From Nevskia sp. (GTDB lineage Bacteria; Pseudomonadota; Gammaproteobacteria; Nevskiales; Nevskiaceae), in the NCBI GenBank assembly GCA_016779605.1, contig JADHNH010000007.1:1-59702 (forward strand): a stretch of DNA of 59,702 bases, in the 5' to 3' direction. Under the pieces are notes generated by a model. It worked only from the letters and a program-made list of their open reading frames with translations, was not told where the DNA came from and did no database searches. Positions 10,664 to 19,413 of this stretch are shown here, piece after piece. The position numbers and the translations under genes are program-made. Each line of letters begins with the position of its first letter. Position 1 is the stretch's first letter.

Positions 10664-11251
10664 TCACCGCTCCAAACCGCCGCCTACCGATTCCAGGCAG
10701 TCACGCAGCCGCGACAAGCCGCGGCGCACCCAACTCTTGACGGTTCCCAACGGCGCCCGCAATACACGCGCAAGTTCTTGATGCGTATAGCCTTCATAGT
10801 AAGCCAGCAACAAGCTCCTGCGCTGCTCCTCCTGCAATCCGCGGAGGCAGTCGGTGAGCCGGCCGACGCCTTCCGTCTCCTGCGCCCGCATCAGCGGATC
10901 CTGGGTCGGGTCGGCCATCGAAAGCGGGGGTTCCTCGCCTTCCTCCGGCATCTCGACCTCGGGCCGCTTGGCGCGCAGCAGGTCCAGGGCCCGGTACCGT
11001 GCGATGGTCAGAAGCCAGGTGAGCGGCGCACCGCGCGCCGGCTCGTAAGTCTCCGACTTCTGCCAGATCTTGAGGAAGCTGTCCTGCAAGGCCTCCTCGG
11101 CCCAGTCCCTTCGCTGCAGTATACGCAGCAGCAATGCGTACAGATGCGCGCTGCAGCAGCGGTAAAGCTCGGCAAAGGCTTGCTCGTCGCCGCGGCGGAC
11201 AGCCGCCAGCAACTCGGTGAGGCGTTCCGGTGTGGCCGTCGCTCTGCTCAT
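10664..11251 (-). CDS. ECF-family RNA polymerase sigma factor
   Basis: Group IV sigma factor, 195 aa. Region 2 spans about residues 20-95 (FAELYRCCSAHLYAL, DWAEEALQDSFLKIWQ, LTWLLTIARYRALDLLR). Region 4 spans about 130-185, with the helix-turn-helix YTHQELARVLRAPLGTVKSWVRRGLSRLRD. It is cotranscribed with the downstream anti-sigma gene and resembles the SigK/RpoE-like factors paired with RskA. Divergent hemB lies 270 bp away; that gap holds both promoters, but I could not assign an autoregulatory -35/-10 with confidence. Confidence 0.92.
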   Translation of the reverse strand: MSRATATPERLTELLAAVRRGDEQAFAELYRCCSAHLYALLLRILQRRDWAEEALQDSFLKIWQKSETYEPARGAPLTWLLTIARYRALDLLRAKRPEVEMPEEGEEPPLSMADPTQDPLMRAQETEGVGRLTDCLRGLQEEQRRSLLLAYYEGYTHQELARVLRAPLGTVKSWVRRGLSRLRDCLESVGGGLER

Positions 11252-11521
11252 TGCCTATGTGCTTTTTTCCGCGGCGGATCGAAACTGCGGTGCGCCGGCG
11301 ACCGCCCGGATGCCTTGCACGGCGGCCGGTCGTTTCACGCACGCCTTGATGGTAGCAGTGCGCGGGGCCTTTTTGCTCCGACCGCGCAGGCGCGGCCGCC
11401 GCCGACGGTACGGGCGATCAGCCTACGGCGCCGCCGGCATTCCGGATGCGCTGCGCTGGTGCCGCCGACCGCGGGCCGTATAATCCCGGTCCCCAAATTT
11501 CCCTTGACGCCGGTTCGCCCC

Positions 11522-12520
11522 GTGACTTCCGCCCACTATCCAAACCTGCGTCCGCGCCGGCTGCGCGCCCACGCCTTCGTGCGCGCGCTGGTGCGCGAAA
11601 CCCGCATTGCGCCGGCGCAGCTGATCCAGCCGCTGTTCGTGGCCGAGGGCGCGCAGAAAGGCGCGGTGGCCTCGATGCCCGGCATCGTGCGCCTGGACCT
11701 GGCCGAGCTGGTTGCCGAATGCCGTGCGCTGCAGGGGCTGGGCATCGCCGCGGTGGCGCTGTTCCCGGTGATCCCGCCGGCGCTGAAGAACGACCAGGGC
11801 AGCGAGGCGCTGAATGCCGAAGGGCTGGTGCCGCGTGCGATCAAGGCGGTCAAGAGCGCCTGCCCGGAGCTGGGCGTGGTGGTGGACATCGCGCTGGACC
11901 CGTACACCAGCCACGGCCACGACGGCGTGCTCGACGCCGCCGGCTACGTCGACAACGACGCCACCGTGGAGCTGCTGCGCAAGCAGGCGCTGGTGCTGGC
12001 GCGCGCCGGCGCCGACGTGGTCGCTCCCTCCGACATGATGGACGGCCGCGTCGGCGCGATCCGCTCGGTGCTGGAGCGCGACGGCCAGAAGAACACGGTG
12101 ATCCTGTCGTATGCGGCCAAGTACGCCAGTGCCTTCTACGGCCCGTTCCGCGACGCGGTGGGCTCGGCCAAGGCGCTGCGCGGCGACAAGCGCACCTACC
12201 AGATGGACCCCGGCAACACCGACGAGGCCCTGCGCGAAGTGGCGCTGGACCTGGCCGAGGGCGCCGATATCGTCATGGTCAAGCCCGGCCTGCCCTACCT
12301 GGACGTGATCCGCCGGGTCAAGGAGCGCTTCGGCGTGCCGGTGGCGGCCTACCAGGTCAGCGGCGAGTACGCGATGCTGCGCGCGGCGATCGACAACGGC
12401 TGGCTCGACGAGCGCAAGGCGATCCTGGAGTCGCTGACCTGCCTGCGCCGCGCCGGCGCCGACATGATCCTCACCTACTTCGCGCGCCAGGCCGCGCAGT
12501 GGCTGGCCGACGCCGACTGA
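11522..12520 (+). CDS. hemB: Delta-aminolevulinic acid dehydratase (porphobilinogen synthase)
   Basis: Condenses two 5-aminolevulinate molecules to porphobilinogen in tetrapyrrole synthesis. The Schiff-base lysines are in LSYAAKYASAFYGPFR and MVKPGLPYLD. The metal-site segment reads LDPYTSHGHDG, with Asp where zinc enzymes have Cys, so it is the magnesium-type/zinc-independent class seen in Pseudomonas. I chose the GTG at 11522 (332 aa), starting shortly before the RPRRLR typical of HemB N-termini. A TTG at 11504 is an alternative, and neither has a strong Shine-Dalgarno. aroE follows 24 bp downstream. Confidence 0.94.
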   Translation: MTSAHYPNLRPRRLRAHAFVRALVRETRIAPAQLIQPLFVAEGAQKGAVASMPGIVRLDLAELVAECRALQGLGIAAVALFPVIPPALKNDQGSEALNAEGLVPRAIKAVKSACPELGVVVDIALDPYTSHGHDGVLDAAGYVDNDATVELLRKQALVLARAGADVVAPSDMMDGRVGAIRSVLERDGQKNTVILSYAAKYASAFYGPFRDAVGSAKALRGDKRTYQMDPGNTDEALREVALDLAEGADIVMVKPGLPYLDVIRRVKERFGVPVAAYQVSGEYAMLRAAIDNGWLDERKAILESLTCLRRAGADMILTYFARQAAQWLADAD

Positions 12521-12544
12521 ACCGGCCGTAATCCCAGGGCACCC

Positions 12545-13366
12545 ATGGATCGCTACGCCGTACTCGGCCAGCCGGTCGCGCACAGCCTCTCGCCGCGCAT
12601 CCACGCGCAGTTCGCGCGGCAGGCCGGCGCCGAGATCTCCTACCAGGCCATCGAGGTGGCGCCCGCCAACCTCGCCGAGCGGCTGGCCGAGCTGCACGCG
12701 CAGGGCTATCGCGGCCTCAACCTGACCGTGCCGCACAAGGCCGCCGGCGCGGCCGCCTGCGTCTCCGCCGGCGCGGCGGCGCTGCGCGCCGGCGCGGTCA
12801 ACACGCTGGTGCGCCTGGAACAGGGCTGGCACGGCGAAAACACCGACGGCCCGGGGCTGGTGCAGGACCTGGCGGGCAACCTCGGCGTGGCGCTGGCCGG
12901 CCGGCGCATCCTGGTGCTGGGCGCCGGCGGCGCCGCGCGCGGCATCGTCGAGCCGCTGCTGCGGCAGGCGCCGGCCGAGCTGGTGGTGGCCGGCCGCAAC
13001 CCCTGGAAGGCGGAGGAGCTGGCCGCCGCCTTCAAGACGCTGGGGCCGATCCGGCCCTGCACTTTCCTGGCCTTGAAGGGCGACCGCTTCGACATCGTGC
13101 TCAACGCCACCTCCGCCGGCCACCGCGGCGAAGCGCCGCGCCTGCCGGCGGGGCTGCTGGCGGCCGGGGCGCTGGCCTACGACCTCAACTACGGGCGCGC
13201 GGCGGCGCCGTTCCTGGAATGGGCGCAGGCGCAGGGGGCGCAGCAGCGCAGCGACGGGCTGGGCATGCTGGTGGAACAGGCGGCGGAGGCCTTTGCGCTC
13301 TGGCGCGGCCTGCGGCCTTCGACTGCACCGGTGCTGCAGGCCCTGCGCAGCGACGCCGCCGGCTGA
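12545..13366 (+). CDS. aroE: Shikimate dehydrogenase (NADP+)
   Basis: Reduces 3-dehydroshikimate to shikimate in aromatic amino acid synthesis. The 273-aa protein has the substrate-binding N-terminus (GQPVAHSLSPRIH), the catalytic Lys in NLTVPHK, NTDG with the catalytic Asp, and the NADP-binding loop GAGGAARG near residue 123. NATSAG and a late DLNYG complete the family pattern. The start ATG at 12545 has a weak AGGG upstream. It is probably cotranscribed with hemB (24-bp gap) and converges on the small lipoprotein gene. Confidence 0.95.
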   Translation: MDRYAVLGQPVAHSLSPRIHAQFARQAGAEISYQAIEVAPANLAERLAELHAQGYRGLNLTVPHKAAGAAACVSAGAAALRAGAVNTLVRLEQGWHGENTDGPGLVQDLAGNLGVALAGRRILVLGAGGAARGIVEPLLRQAPAELVVAGRNPWKAEELAAAFKTLGPIRPCTFLALKGDRFDIVLNATSAGHRGEAPRLPAGLLAAGALAYDLNYGRAAAPFLEWAQAQGAQQRSDGLGMLVEQAAEAFALWRGLRPSTAPVLQALRSDAAG

Positions 13367-13399
13367 ACGCCGGCGCCATGCGCAAGCGGCCGACCGCGC

Positions 13400-13603
13400 T
13401 CAGTGCGCGGCCAGCGTCTTCTTTTTCTGGGCCGGGTCGTCGCTCGGCGCCGCGGTACTGGCCGCGGCGTAATTACCCTGGGAATTGCCCTGGCTCCAGT
13501 CGATGGCAGGATCGACCGGCGCGAAACGGGTCGCGCACGCGCTGACGCCAAGGGCAAGGAGCGCCGCGGGAGCGGCGGCAAGAAGCGGACGAATCGCAGG
13601 CAT
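13400..13603 (-). CDS. Small predicted lipoprotein
   Basis: A 67-aa protein with a type II signal peptide: Arg5, a hydrophobic Ala/Leu stretch (9-19), and a lipobox LGVSAC with C23. The mature part is short, polar and Gln/Asn/Ser-rich and ends in Lys-rich PAQKKKTLAAH. GGAGG lies eight bases before the ATG, a strong argument that it is really translated. It sits downstream of a two-component system on the same strand, with a 135-bp gap. I do not recognise a family; envelope location is the only safe inference. Confidence 0.7.
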   Translation of the reverse strand: MPAIRPLLAAAPAALLALGVSACATRFAPVDPAIDWSQGNSQGNYAAASTAAPSDDPAQKKKTLAAH

Positions 13604-13738
13604 GGCCTACACCTCCGTGTGCCTTGGGCGCCTGCTGCGGCGGCCGGTGCGGATCTCCCGCGCCGCCGCGGCGGTGCCGCGCCAAGACCGCTGTGGCGGG
13701 CCGTGCGGAATCAGGCCGGCCCGGCCTTGTACACGCGG

Positions 13739-14986
13739 TTAGACCGCGTTTCCCATGCGCAGTTCGGCGCAGCCGCCGCCGGCCGCGCCGTTGCGCAGGC
13801 TCAGCTCCCAGCCCTGGCGCAGCGCCAGCGTGCGGGCGACGTACAGGCCAATGCCGGTGCCGCCGCCGCTGCCGCGGAAGTGCGGCTCGAACAGGTGCGG
13901 CAGCTCGGCGGCGGGAATGCCGGCACCGGAATCCTCCACCGTCAGGCGCCCGCGGCCGGCGGCCACGCTGACGCAGCCGCCGGCGCCGGCCGCGCGCAAG
14001 GCGTTGCGCAGCAGGTTGACGAAGATCACGTGCAGGCTGCCCGGCGGCGCCGTCACCGGCTCCGGCGCCAGCTGCCAGTGCAATTGCGGCGCCGCGCCGG
14101 CGATCGAAGCGAGCTGCTCCTGTGCCCATTGCGGCAGCAGGCGATCCAGGCGCAGGACTTCCACGGCCTCGGATTCGCCGCGCGAAAGCGCCAGCAGCGC
14201 ATTCAGGTCCAGGCGCGCCTGGTGCACGGCGCGCGCGATGCGCTGCACCGGCGCCTGCGCCGCCGGCAGGTCCTCGAGGATTTCGGCCGCGCCGGCGATG
14301 ACCGCCAGCGGGCTGCGCAGCTCGTGGCTGGCGGCGGCGGCGAACACGCGCTCGCGCTCCACCAGCGCGTCGAGCCGCTCCATGTAGCCGTTGAGCGCCT
14401 GCACGATGACGCGCAGGTCCGCCTGGTCCGCCGGATCGGGCAGGGCCAGCCGGCTGCCGCGCCGGGCCGGGTCCAGGGCGCCGATGGCGGCGACCAGCGT
14501 GCCCAGGGGCGCCAGCACGTAGACCGCCAGCGTGCGCGAGGCGCGCCACGCGGTGAGGCCGCTGGCGACAAGCCCGGCCGCCAGCAGCAGCAGCAGGCGC
14601 TGTTCGCGCACCTCGAGCAGGGAGACGTCGTAAAGCAGGATCGCGTTGTCGCCGGGGCCGAGCTGCCGCACCAGGCCCTGGTAGGCACGGCCGCCGACGA
14701 TGAGCCGCCGGTAGCGCCCCGGGGGCAGGGCCGCCAGCGCCGCCGGCGGCGGCCGGTCGCTGGCGGCGCGGTAATAGCGCAGGCCGCCATCGTCGCCCGC
14801 CGCCAGGGGTGCGCCGGTGCGCCGCTCCAGCTCGCGCTCGAGCAGGTCTTCCATGCTGCGGTTCTCGACCCAGCGCTCGGCCGCCCAGTAACCCATGCCG
14901 AGCAGGCCGGCGGTGACCGCGGTCAGGCCGATGAGGGTGACCGCCAAGCGCCGCTGCAGGCGGGACCCGCGCGGCCCCTCAGTCAT
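13739..14986 (-). CDS. Sensor histidine kinase
   Basis: Membrane sensor kinase of 415 aa. The first TM helix (about 15-35) is followed by a periplasmic sensor of about 90 residues, a second TM near 128-148, a HAMP-like linker, HisKA with phospho-acceptor H221 in ASHELRSPL, and HATPase_c with the N box VNLLRNALRAAG, DSGAGIP and GGTGIGLYVAR. Its start overlaps the end of the response-regulator gene by 8 bp, so the two form one operon with the regulator first. The signal is unknown. Confidence 0.92.
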   Translation of the reverse strand: MTEGPRGSRLQRRLAVTLIGLTAVTAGLLGMGYWAAERWVENRSMEDLLERELERRTGAPLAAGDDGGLRYYRAASDRPPPAALAALPPGRYRRLIVGGRAYQGLVRQLGPGDNAILLYDVSLLEVREQRLLLLLAAGLVASGLTAWRASRTLAVYVLAPLGTLVAAIGALDPARRGSRLALPDPADQADLRVIVQALNGYMERLDALVERERVFAAAASHELRSPLAVIAGAAEILEDLPAAQAPVQRIARAVHQARLDLNALLALSRGESEAVEVLRLDRLLPQWAQEQLASIAGAAPQLHWQLAPEPVTAPPGSLHVIFVNLLRNALRAAGAGGCVSVAAGRGRLTVEDSGAGIPAAELPHLFEPHFRGSGGGTGIGLYVARTLALRQGWELSLRNGAAGGGCAELRMGNAV

Positions 14987-15656
14987 CCAGGCTGGCCAGG
15001 CGGTAGCCGGTGCCGTGCACCGTGTGCAGCAGCTTGCGGCGGTAAGGCCGGTCGACGACGTTGCGCAAGGCGTACATGTGCGCGCGCAGCACGTCGGTGG
15101 GATGCCCCGCTTCGCCCCACAGCGCGGCTTCGAGCTCGTCGCGCGCGACCACGCGGTGGGTGCCGCGCATCAGCACTTCGAGCAGGCGGCGCCCGGCCGG
15201 GGTCAGCGCCAGGCGGTCACGGCCGCGCCGCACCTCCAGCGTGTCGAGGTCCATCGTCAGGTCCGCAACCTGCAGCCTGCGCGCGGCCCGGGCGGCGCCG
15301 GCGCGGCGGTTGAGCGCATCCAGCCGCGCCAGCAGCTCGGCCATGGCGAACGGCTTGACCAGGTAATCGTCGGCGCCGGCGGCGAATCCTTCGACCTTGT
15401 CGGATACCGCGTCGAGCGCGGTCAGCATCAGCACCGGCGTGGTCAGCTGCGCCGCGCGCATGCGGCGGCAGACTTCGGCCCCCTCCATGCGCGGCAGCAG
15501 GCGGTCGAGGATGACCGCGTCGAAGGCTTTGGTCTGGGCCAGGCGCAGGCCGGCCGGCCCGTCGGCGGCGAAGTCGACCTGGTGGCCGCGCGCCGACAGG
15601 TAGTCGCCGAGGTTGGCGGCGAGGTCGGGGTGGTCTTCGACAAGCAGGATCCGCAT
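14979..15656 (-). CDS. OmpR/PhoB-family response regulator
   Basis: DNA-binding regulator of 225 aa and partner of the overlapping kinase gene. The receiver domain has the acidic pocket (VEDH), phospho-acceptor Asp near residue 51 in VILDRLLPRMEG, and the conserved Lys in LVKPF. The C-terminal winged helix ends with LHTVHGTGYRL, the usual OmpR-type wing. In this wing the recognition segment reads TDVLRAHMYALRNVVD rather than the commoner VDVHISRLRRKL-like form. Targets are not evident. Confidence 0.93.
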   Translation of the reverse strand: MRILLVEDHPDLAANLGDYLSARGHQVDFAADGPAGLRLAQTKAFDAVILDRLLPRMEGAEVCRRMRAAQLTTPVLMLTALDAVSDKVEGFAAGADDYLVKPFAMAELLARLDALNRRAGAARAARRLQVADLTMDLDTLEVRRGRDRLALTPAGRRLLEVLMRGTHRVVARDELEAALWGEAGHPTDVLRAHMYALRNVVDRPYRRKLLHTVHGTGYRLASLDD

Positions 15657-15739
15657 GACAGGTTTCCATGACGCCGCATCGCGGATTCAATGATACGGTG
15701 CCGCGCGGCATCGGCGCCTGCCCGTGCCGCCGGCCGGGC

Positions 15740-16528
15740 CTACGCCGCCGGGGGCGCCTGTGCCGCGGGTTCCGGCGCCGGCTTCATCTTCAGCACCCAG
15801 CGCGCGCCGATGATGCCGAGCTCGTAGAGCAGGTAGGTGGGCACCGCCAGCAGGGTCTGCGACAGCACGTCCGGCGGCGTCAGGATGGCGGCGAAGAAGA
15901 ACACGCCCACCAGCACGTAGTCGCGGCGCGCGGCGAGCTGCTGCGGGGTGAACACGCCGCTCCAGCACAGCAGCACGATCGCCACCGGCGTCTCGAACGT
16001 CAGGCCGAACGCCAGGAACAGCTTGATCACGAAATCCAGGTACTTGCCGACGTCGGTCATCACCGCCACGCCTTCCGGCGCCACGCCGACGAAAAAGCGG
16101 AACACCGCCGGCAGCACCAGGAAGTAGGCGAAGGCGACGCCGAAATAGAACAGCAGCGTGCTCGACACCAGCAGCGGCATGACCATGCGGCGTTCGTTGC
16201 GGTACAGCCCCGGCGCGACGAACGCCCAGATCTGGAACAGCACCCAGGGCAGCGCCACCACCAGGGCCAGCACGGCGGCGAGCTTGAACGGCACCAGGAA
16301 CGGCGCGGCGACCTCGGTGGCGATCATCTGCCCGCCGGCCGGCAGCAGCCGCAGCAGCGGCTCGGCGGCCCAGTGGTAGATGCGGCGCGCGAACACCGCC
16401 AGCGGGATGAAGGCGACAAACACGCCCAGCAGCGCCAGCACCAGGCGGCTGCGCAGCTCGATGAGGTGCGACAGCAGCGGCTGCTCGGCGCCGCCGGACG
16501 CTTCGCTGGCGCCTTCCGGTTCAGCCAT
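15740..16528 (-). CDS. tatC: Sec-independent protein translocase TatC
   Basis: Polytopic core of the twin-arginine translocase, 262 aa with six TM helices. It recognises the twin-Arg signal peptide together with TatB. The family N-terminus HLIELRSRL is at about 20-29. FxxPGLYxNE appears as FVAPGLYRNE, and FGLTFETPV contains the conserved Glu of the TatC core. The ATG at 16526-16528 overlaps the end of tatB by 8 bp. The Ala/Pro-rich C-terminus (PEPAAQAPPAA) is typical of a cytoplasmic tail. Confidence 0.96.
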   Translation of the reverse strand: MAEPEGASEASGGAEQPLLSHLIELRSRLVLALLGVFVAFIPLAVFARRIYHWAAEPLLRLLPAGGQMIATEVAAPFLVPFKLAAVLALVVALPWVLFQIWAFVAPGLYRNERRMVMPLLVSSTLLFYFGVAFAYFLVLPAVFRFFVGVAPEGVAVMTDVGKYLDFVIKLFLAFGLTFETPVAIVLLCWSGVFTPQQLAARRDYVLVGVFFFAAILTPPDVLSQTLLAVPTYLLYELGIIGARWVLKMKPAPEPAAQAPPAA

Positions 16529-16829
16529 GGTCGAATGGCTTGGGCGCGATGGTGGTGTCGGGCTTCACCTCGTCGGCGAGCTTGCGGGCCTGGGTCTGCA
16601 TGTCTTGCGACTGTTCGCGCATGACCCGCTCGGCCTCGGCCAGCTGCTTCTTCAGTTCGGCGACCTGCGACTCCTTTTCAAGCTCCGCGCTCAGGTTGCG
16701 CATGTAGGTGCGGGCACGGCCGGTCCAGCGGCCGACGGCGCGCGCCACCGCAGGCAGGCGCTCCGGCCCGAGCACGACCAGCGCCACTACGAAGCACAGC
16801 AGCAGCTCGGAAAAGCTGAAGTCGAGCAT
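16521..16829 (-). CDS. tatB: Sec-independent protein translocase TatB
   Basis: Twin-arginine translocase receptor subunit, 102 aa. It has a short N-terminal TM helix (DFSFSELLLCFVVALVVLGP) with the family Glu at position 8 and the GPERLP hinge, then an amphipathic helix and a charged coiled-coil tail. It lies between tatA and tatC, overlapping tatC by 8 bp, which fits the usual A-B-C operon order. Confidence 0.95.
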   Translation of the reverse strand: MLDFSFSELLLCFVVALVVLGPERLPAVARAVGRWTGRARTYMRNLSAELEKESQVAELKKQLAEAERVMREQSQDMQTQARKLADEVKPDTTIAPKPFDHG

Positions 16830-16855
16830 GGCCGCTACTTATCCGCGGACGGCAG

Positions 16856-17098
16856 TCAGGATTTTTCGCTGCGGTGCGCCGCCTGCGGCTCCGGCGGCAC
16901 GTGGCGGGCTTCACCTTCGATTGCGTCGGGCGCCTTGGGCGGCGCGTTGGCCTCGGCTTCGCCTTCGCGCATCGCCGACTTGAAATTCTTCACCGCCGAG
17001 CCCAGGTCGCTGCCGGCGTTGCGCAGCTTCTTCGTTCCGAACACCACCACCACGATCAGCAGAACGATGAGCCAGTGCCAGATGCTGAATGATCCCAT
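16856..17098 (-). CDS. tatA: Sec-independent protein translocase TatA
   Basis: Pore-forming subunit of the twin-arginine translocase, 80 aa. It has the single N-terminal TM ([20 protein letters not shown]), the conserved [21 protein letters not shown] hinge and amphipathic helix, and a charged, Pro-containing tail. The start ATG is at 17096-17098. It is the first gene of tatABC, 54 bp downstream of hisE, an adjacency common in beta- and gammaproteobacteria. Confidence 0.96.
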   Translation of the reverse strand: MGSFSIWHWLIVLLIVVVVFGTKKLRNAGSDLGSAVKNFKSAMREGEAEANAPPKAPDAIEGEARHVPPEPQAAHRSEKS

Positions 17099-17152
17099 GT
17101 AAATCCTCTCCAGTTTCGTTTCGGCCGGCGCCGGAATGCGGCGCGTCCGGCG

Positions 17153-17503
17153 CTAGACCGCGGTGCGCGACGCTTTCTCTTCCAGGCCCGAACGGCCTGC
17201 CCGGCGCGCCAGTTCACCGGTCAGCGCATCCAGCGGCAGATCATACGCCGCCATCAGCACCAAGGTGTGGAACCACAGGTCCGCCAGCTCGTGCACCAGG
17301 GCGGAGCGGTCCGTCGCCGCCGCGCAGTTCTTGGCGGCGATCAGCACCTCGGCGGCTTCCTCGCCGATCTTCTTCAGGATGGCGTCGGTGCCCTTGCGGT
17401 ACAGGCCCGCCACATACGACTGCGCCGGGTCGGCCTGCTTGCGCGCCTGCAGCACGCCCAGCAGCTGCTCCAGCACCGCGTCGGACTGCGAAGTTCGGCT
17501 CAT
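17153..17503 (-). CDS. hisE: Phosphoribosyl-ATP pyrophosphatase
   Basis: Hydrolyses phosphoribosyl-ATP to phosphoribosyl-AMP (step 2 of histidine synthesis). The 116-aa all-alpha MazG-like protein has KKIGEEAAEVLIAAK and HELADLWFH, which carry the metal-binding Glu/Asp residues. It is not fused to HisI, and no separate hisI is present beside it; cyclohydrolase HisI must be encoded elsewhere. It lies between hisF (78-bp gap) and tatA. Confidence 0.95.
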   Translation of the reverse strand: MSRTSQSDAVLEQLLGVLQARKQADPAQSYVAGLYRKGTDAILKKIGEEAAEVLIAAKNCAAATDRSALVHELADLWFHTLVLMAAYDLPLDALTGELARRAGRSGLEEKASRTAV

Positions 17504-17581
17504 CGGGTATTACGCTGTGGTCGCCATTCCGGACGCGGATTGTAGCGCCGCGCCTGCACGCCGGCGCGCAGGCGGCCCTGC

Positions 17582-18364
17582 TTACATGCGCACCCGGATG
17601 CCGCGCTCGGCCAGGTACTGCTTGGCCTGCCCCACCGTATACGTGCCGTTGTGGAAGATGCTGGCCGCGAGCACGGCGTCGGCGCCGCCCTCGCTGAAGC
17701 CCTGGTACAGGTGCTCCAGCGTGCCCACGCCGCCGCTGGCCACCACCGGCACGGTGACGGCGTCGGCGATGGCGCTAAGCAGCTCGAGGTCGTAGCCGGC
17801 CTTGGTGCCGTCGCGGTCCATGCTGGTCACCAGCAGCTCGCCGGCACCCTTGGCGGCCATGGTGCGCGCCCATTCCACCGCGTCGAGCTCGGTAGCCTTG
17901 CGGCCGCCGTGGGTGTACACGCGCCATTTCGGCGGCTGGCCGGCCTGGCCCGGGCGCGGCTTGACGCGCTTGGCGTCGATGGCGACGACGATGCACTGCA
18001 CGCCGTAGCGTTCGCCGGCCTCGGTGACGAAGTCCGGGTCGGCCACCGCCGCGGTGTTGATCGAAACCTTGTCGGCGCCGGCCGACAGCAGCGCGCGCAC
18101 GTCGGCGCAGCCGCGCACGCCGCCGCCCACGGTCAGCGGCACGTAGATCTCGCAGGCCACCGCCTCGACCGTCTTGAACAGGGTCGGCCGCTCGTCGGCG
18201 CTGGCGGTGATGTCGAGGAACACGATCTCGTCGGCGCCCTGCAGGTCGTAGCGGCGCGCCACCTCGACCGGGTCGCCGGCGTCGCGCAGGTCTTCGAAGC
18301 GCACGCCCTTGACGACGCGGCCGGCGTCGATGTCCAGGCAGGGGATGACGCGTTTGGCTAGCAC
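17582..18364 (-). CDS. hisF: Imidazole glycerol phosphate synthase cyclase subunit HisF
   Basis: Uses ammonia supplied by HisH to convert PRFAR to imidazole glycerol phosphate and AICAR. It is a 260-aa TIM barrel from the GTG at 18362-18364, giving the family start [12 protein letters not shown] with the catalytic Asp. The second catalytic Asp is in [12 protein letters not shown]. An in-frame ATG 39 bp upstream would add residues (…[10 protein letters not shown]) encoded by a GGGAGGCG-family repeat abutting the gene, so I reject it. No purine-rich ribosome site is visible because the repeat occupies that position. Confidence 0.95.
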   Translation of the reverse strand: MLAKRVIPCLDIDAGRVVKGVRFEDLRDAGDPVEVARRYDLQGADEIVFLDITASADERPTLFKTVEAVACEIYVPLTVGGGVRGCADVRALLSAGADKVSINTAAVADPDFVTEAGERYGVQCIVVAIDAKRVKPRPGQAGQPPKWRVYTHGGRKATELDAVEWARTMAAKGAGELLVTSMDRDGTKAGYDLELLSAIADAVTVPVVASGGVGTLEHLYQGFSEGGADAVLAASIFHNGTYTVGQAKQYLAERGIRVRM

Positions 18365-18470
18365 GGGAGGCGTGAGGCGGGAGGCGGGAGGCGTGAAAAA
18401 CAAGCACGACAGCGGGCGGCCGGGCCAGTCCAGCGCAAGACGCAGGGTTTCATCGCCTCTCGCCTCACGT
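18361..18470. repeat. Inverted GGGAGGCG-family array between hisA and hisF
   Basis: The left arm (about 18362-18401) is a tandem run of GGGAGGCG/GTGAGGCG units ending in GTGAAAAA. The right arm (about 18448-18470) is the inverse (TTTCATCGCCTCTCGCCTCA). The array sits exactly at the hisF start and overlaps the end of hisA, so it is in the translated or leader part of the his mRNA. Confidence 0.8.
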
Positions 18471-19190
18471 CACCGCCTTGAGGCAGTCCTTGAACGCCAG
18501 GCCGCCTTCGTACAGCGCGCGGCCGATGACGGCGCCGATCACGCCTTCGTCGTGCAGGCCGCGCAGCGTGTGCAGGTCTTCCAGCGTGGACACGCCGCCG
18601 GAAGCGATCACCGGCGTGTTCACCGAGCGCGCCAGCGCGCGGGTCGAATCGGCGTTGAAGCCCTGCATCATGCCGTCGCGGCCGATGTCGGTGTAGATGA
18701 TCGCCTCCACGCCGTCGCGTTCGCAGTGCTGCGCCATTTCGATGACGTCGTGGTGCGACAGCTTGCTCCAGCCGTCCACCGCCACGCGACCGTCCTTGGC
18801 GTCGAGCCCGACGAAGATGCGGCGCGGGTATTCCAGGCACAGGTCGCGCAGGAAATGCGGGGTGTTGACCGCCTTGGTGCCGATGATGACGAAGCTCACG
18901 CCGGCGTCGAGGTAGCGCTGCACGGTTTCTTCCTCGCGCACGCCGCCGCCGGCCTGCACCGGCACGCTGCCGACGCCGGCGACGATCTTCTCGAGCACCT
19001 TGAGGTTCACCGGGGCGCCCTTGAGCGCACCGTCGAGATCGACCACGTGGATGCGCTCGGCGCCTTCGTCAACCCAGCGCCGGGCCACGCTGACCGGATC
19101 CTTGGAAAACACGGTGACGTCGTCCATGCGGCCCTGGCGCAAGCGGACACATTGACCGTTTTTGATGTCTATGGCGGGGATCAGCAGCAT
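18465..19190 (-). CDS. hisA: ProFAR isomerase HisA
   Basis: Isomerises N'-ProFAR to PRFAR. It is a 241-aa TIM barrel with two phosphate-binding half-repeats. The N-terminal [18 protein letters not shown] carries the catalytic Asp8, and a second Asp is in [23 protein letters not shown] and [14 protein letters not shown] form the phosphate sites. It starts at ATG 19188-19190. It is followed by hisF and preceded by hisH, with repeat arrays in both gaps. Confidence 0.97.
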   Translation of the reverse strand: MLLIPAIDIKNGQCVRLRQGRMDDVTVFSKDPVSVARRWVDEGAERIHVVDLDGALKGAPVNLKVLEKIVAGVGSVPVQAGGGVREEETVQRYLDAGVSFVIIGTKAVNTPHFLRDLCLEYPRRIFVGLDAKDGRVAVDGWSKLSHHDVIEMAQHCERDGVEAIIYTDIGRDGMMQGFNADSTRALARSVNTPVIASGGVSTLEDLHTLRGLHDEGVIGAVIGRALYEGGLAFKDCLKAVT

Positions 19191-19316
19191 GGCGCTTACA
19201 AGCCGGCAGGGCGGCGTGCGTTAAGGTCGTAGATTTGCTCGGCGGTGGGTACTGCTGCATGGACACCCGTTCGCACTGTGCCGGAAAGCCGCAGGCAAGG
19301 CAAGCTGCCTCGGGGC

Positions 19317-19408
19317 GGGAATCGAGATTCGGGAATCGGGAATCGTAAAAAAATGAAGCCGGGCAGGATCGGCTTTTACGATTCCCGATTCCCCATTCCC
19401 GATTCCCG
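19317..19408. repeat. Inverted GGGAATC-family array between hisH and hisA
   Basis: Left arm 19317-19350 and right arm 19374-19408 are near reverse complements made of GGGAATCG units. The loop-side ends are ATCGTAAAA and TTTTACGAT, and the loop is only about 23 bases. It directly abuts the hisH stop at 19414. Confidence 0.88.
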
Positions 19409-19413
19409 TCTTA

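Noticed and set aside
19069..19266. Small minus-strand frame between hisA and hisH
   Set aside because: Overlaps hisA in another frame and has no ribosome site or family pattern.
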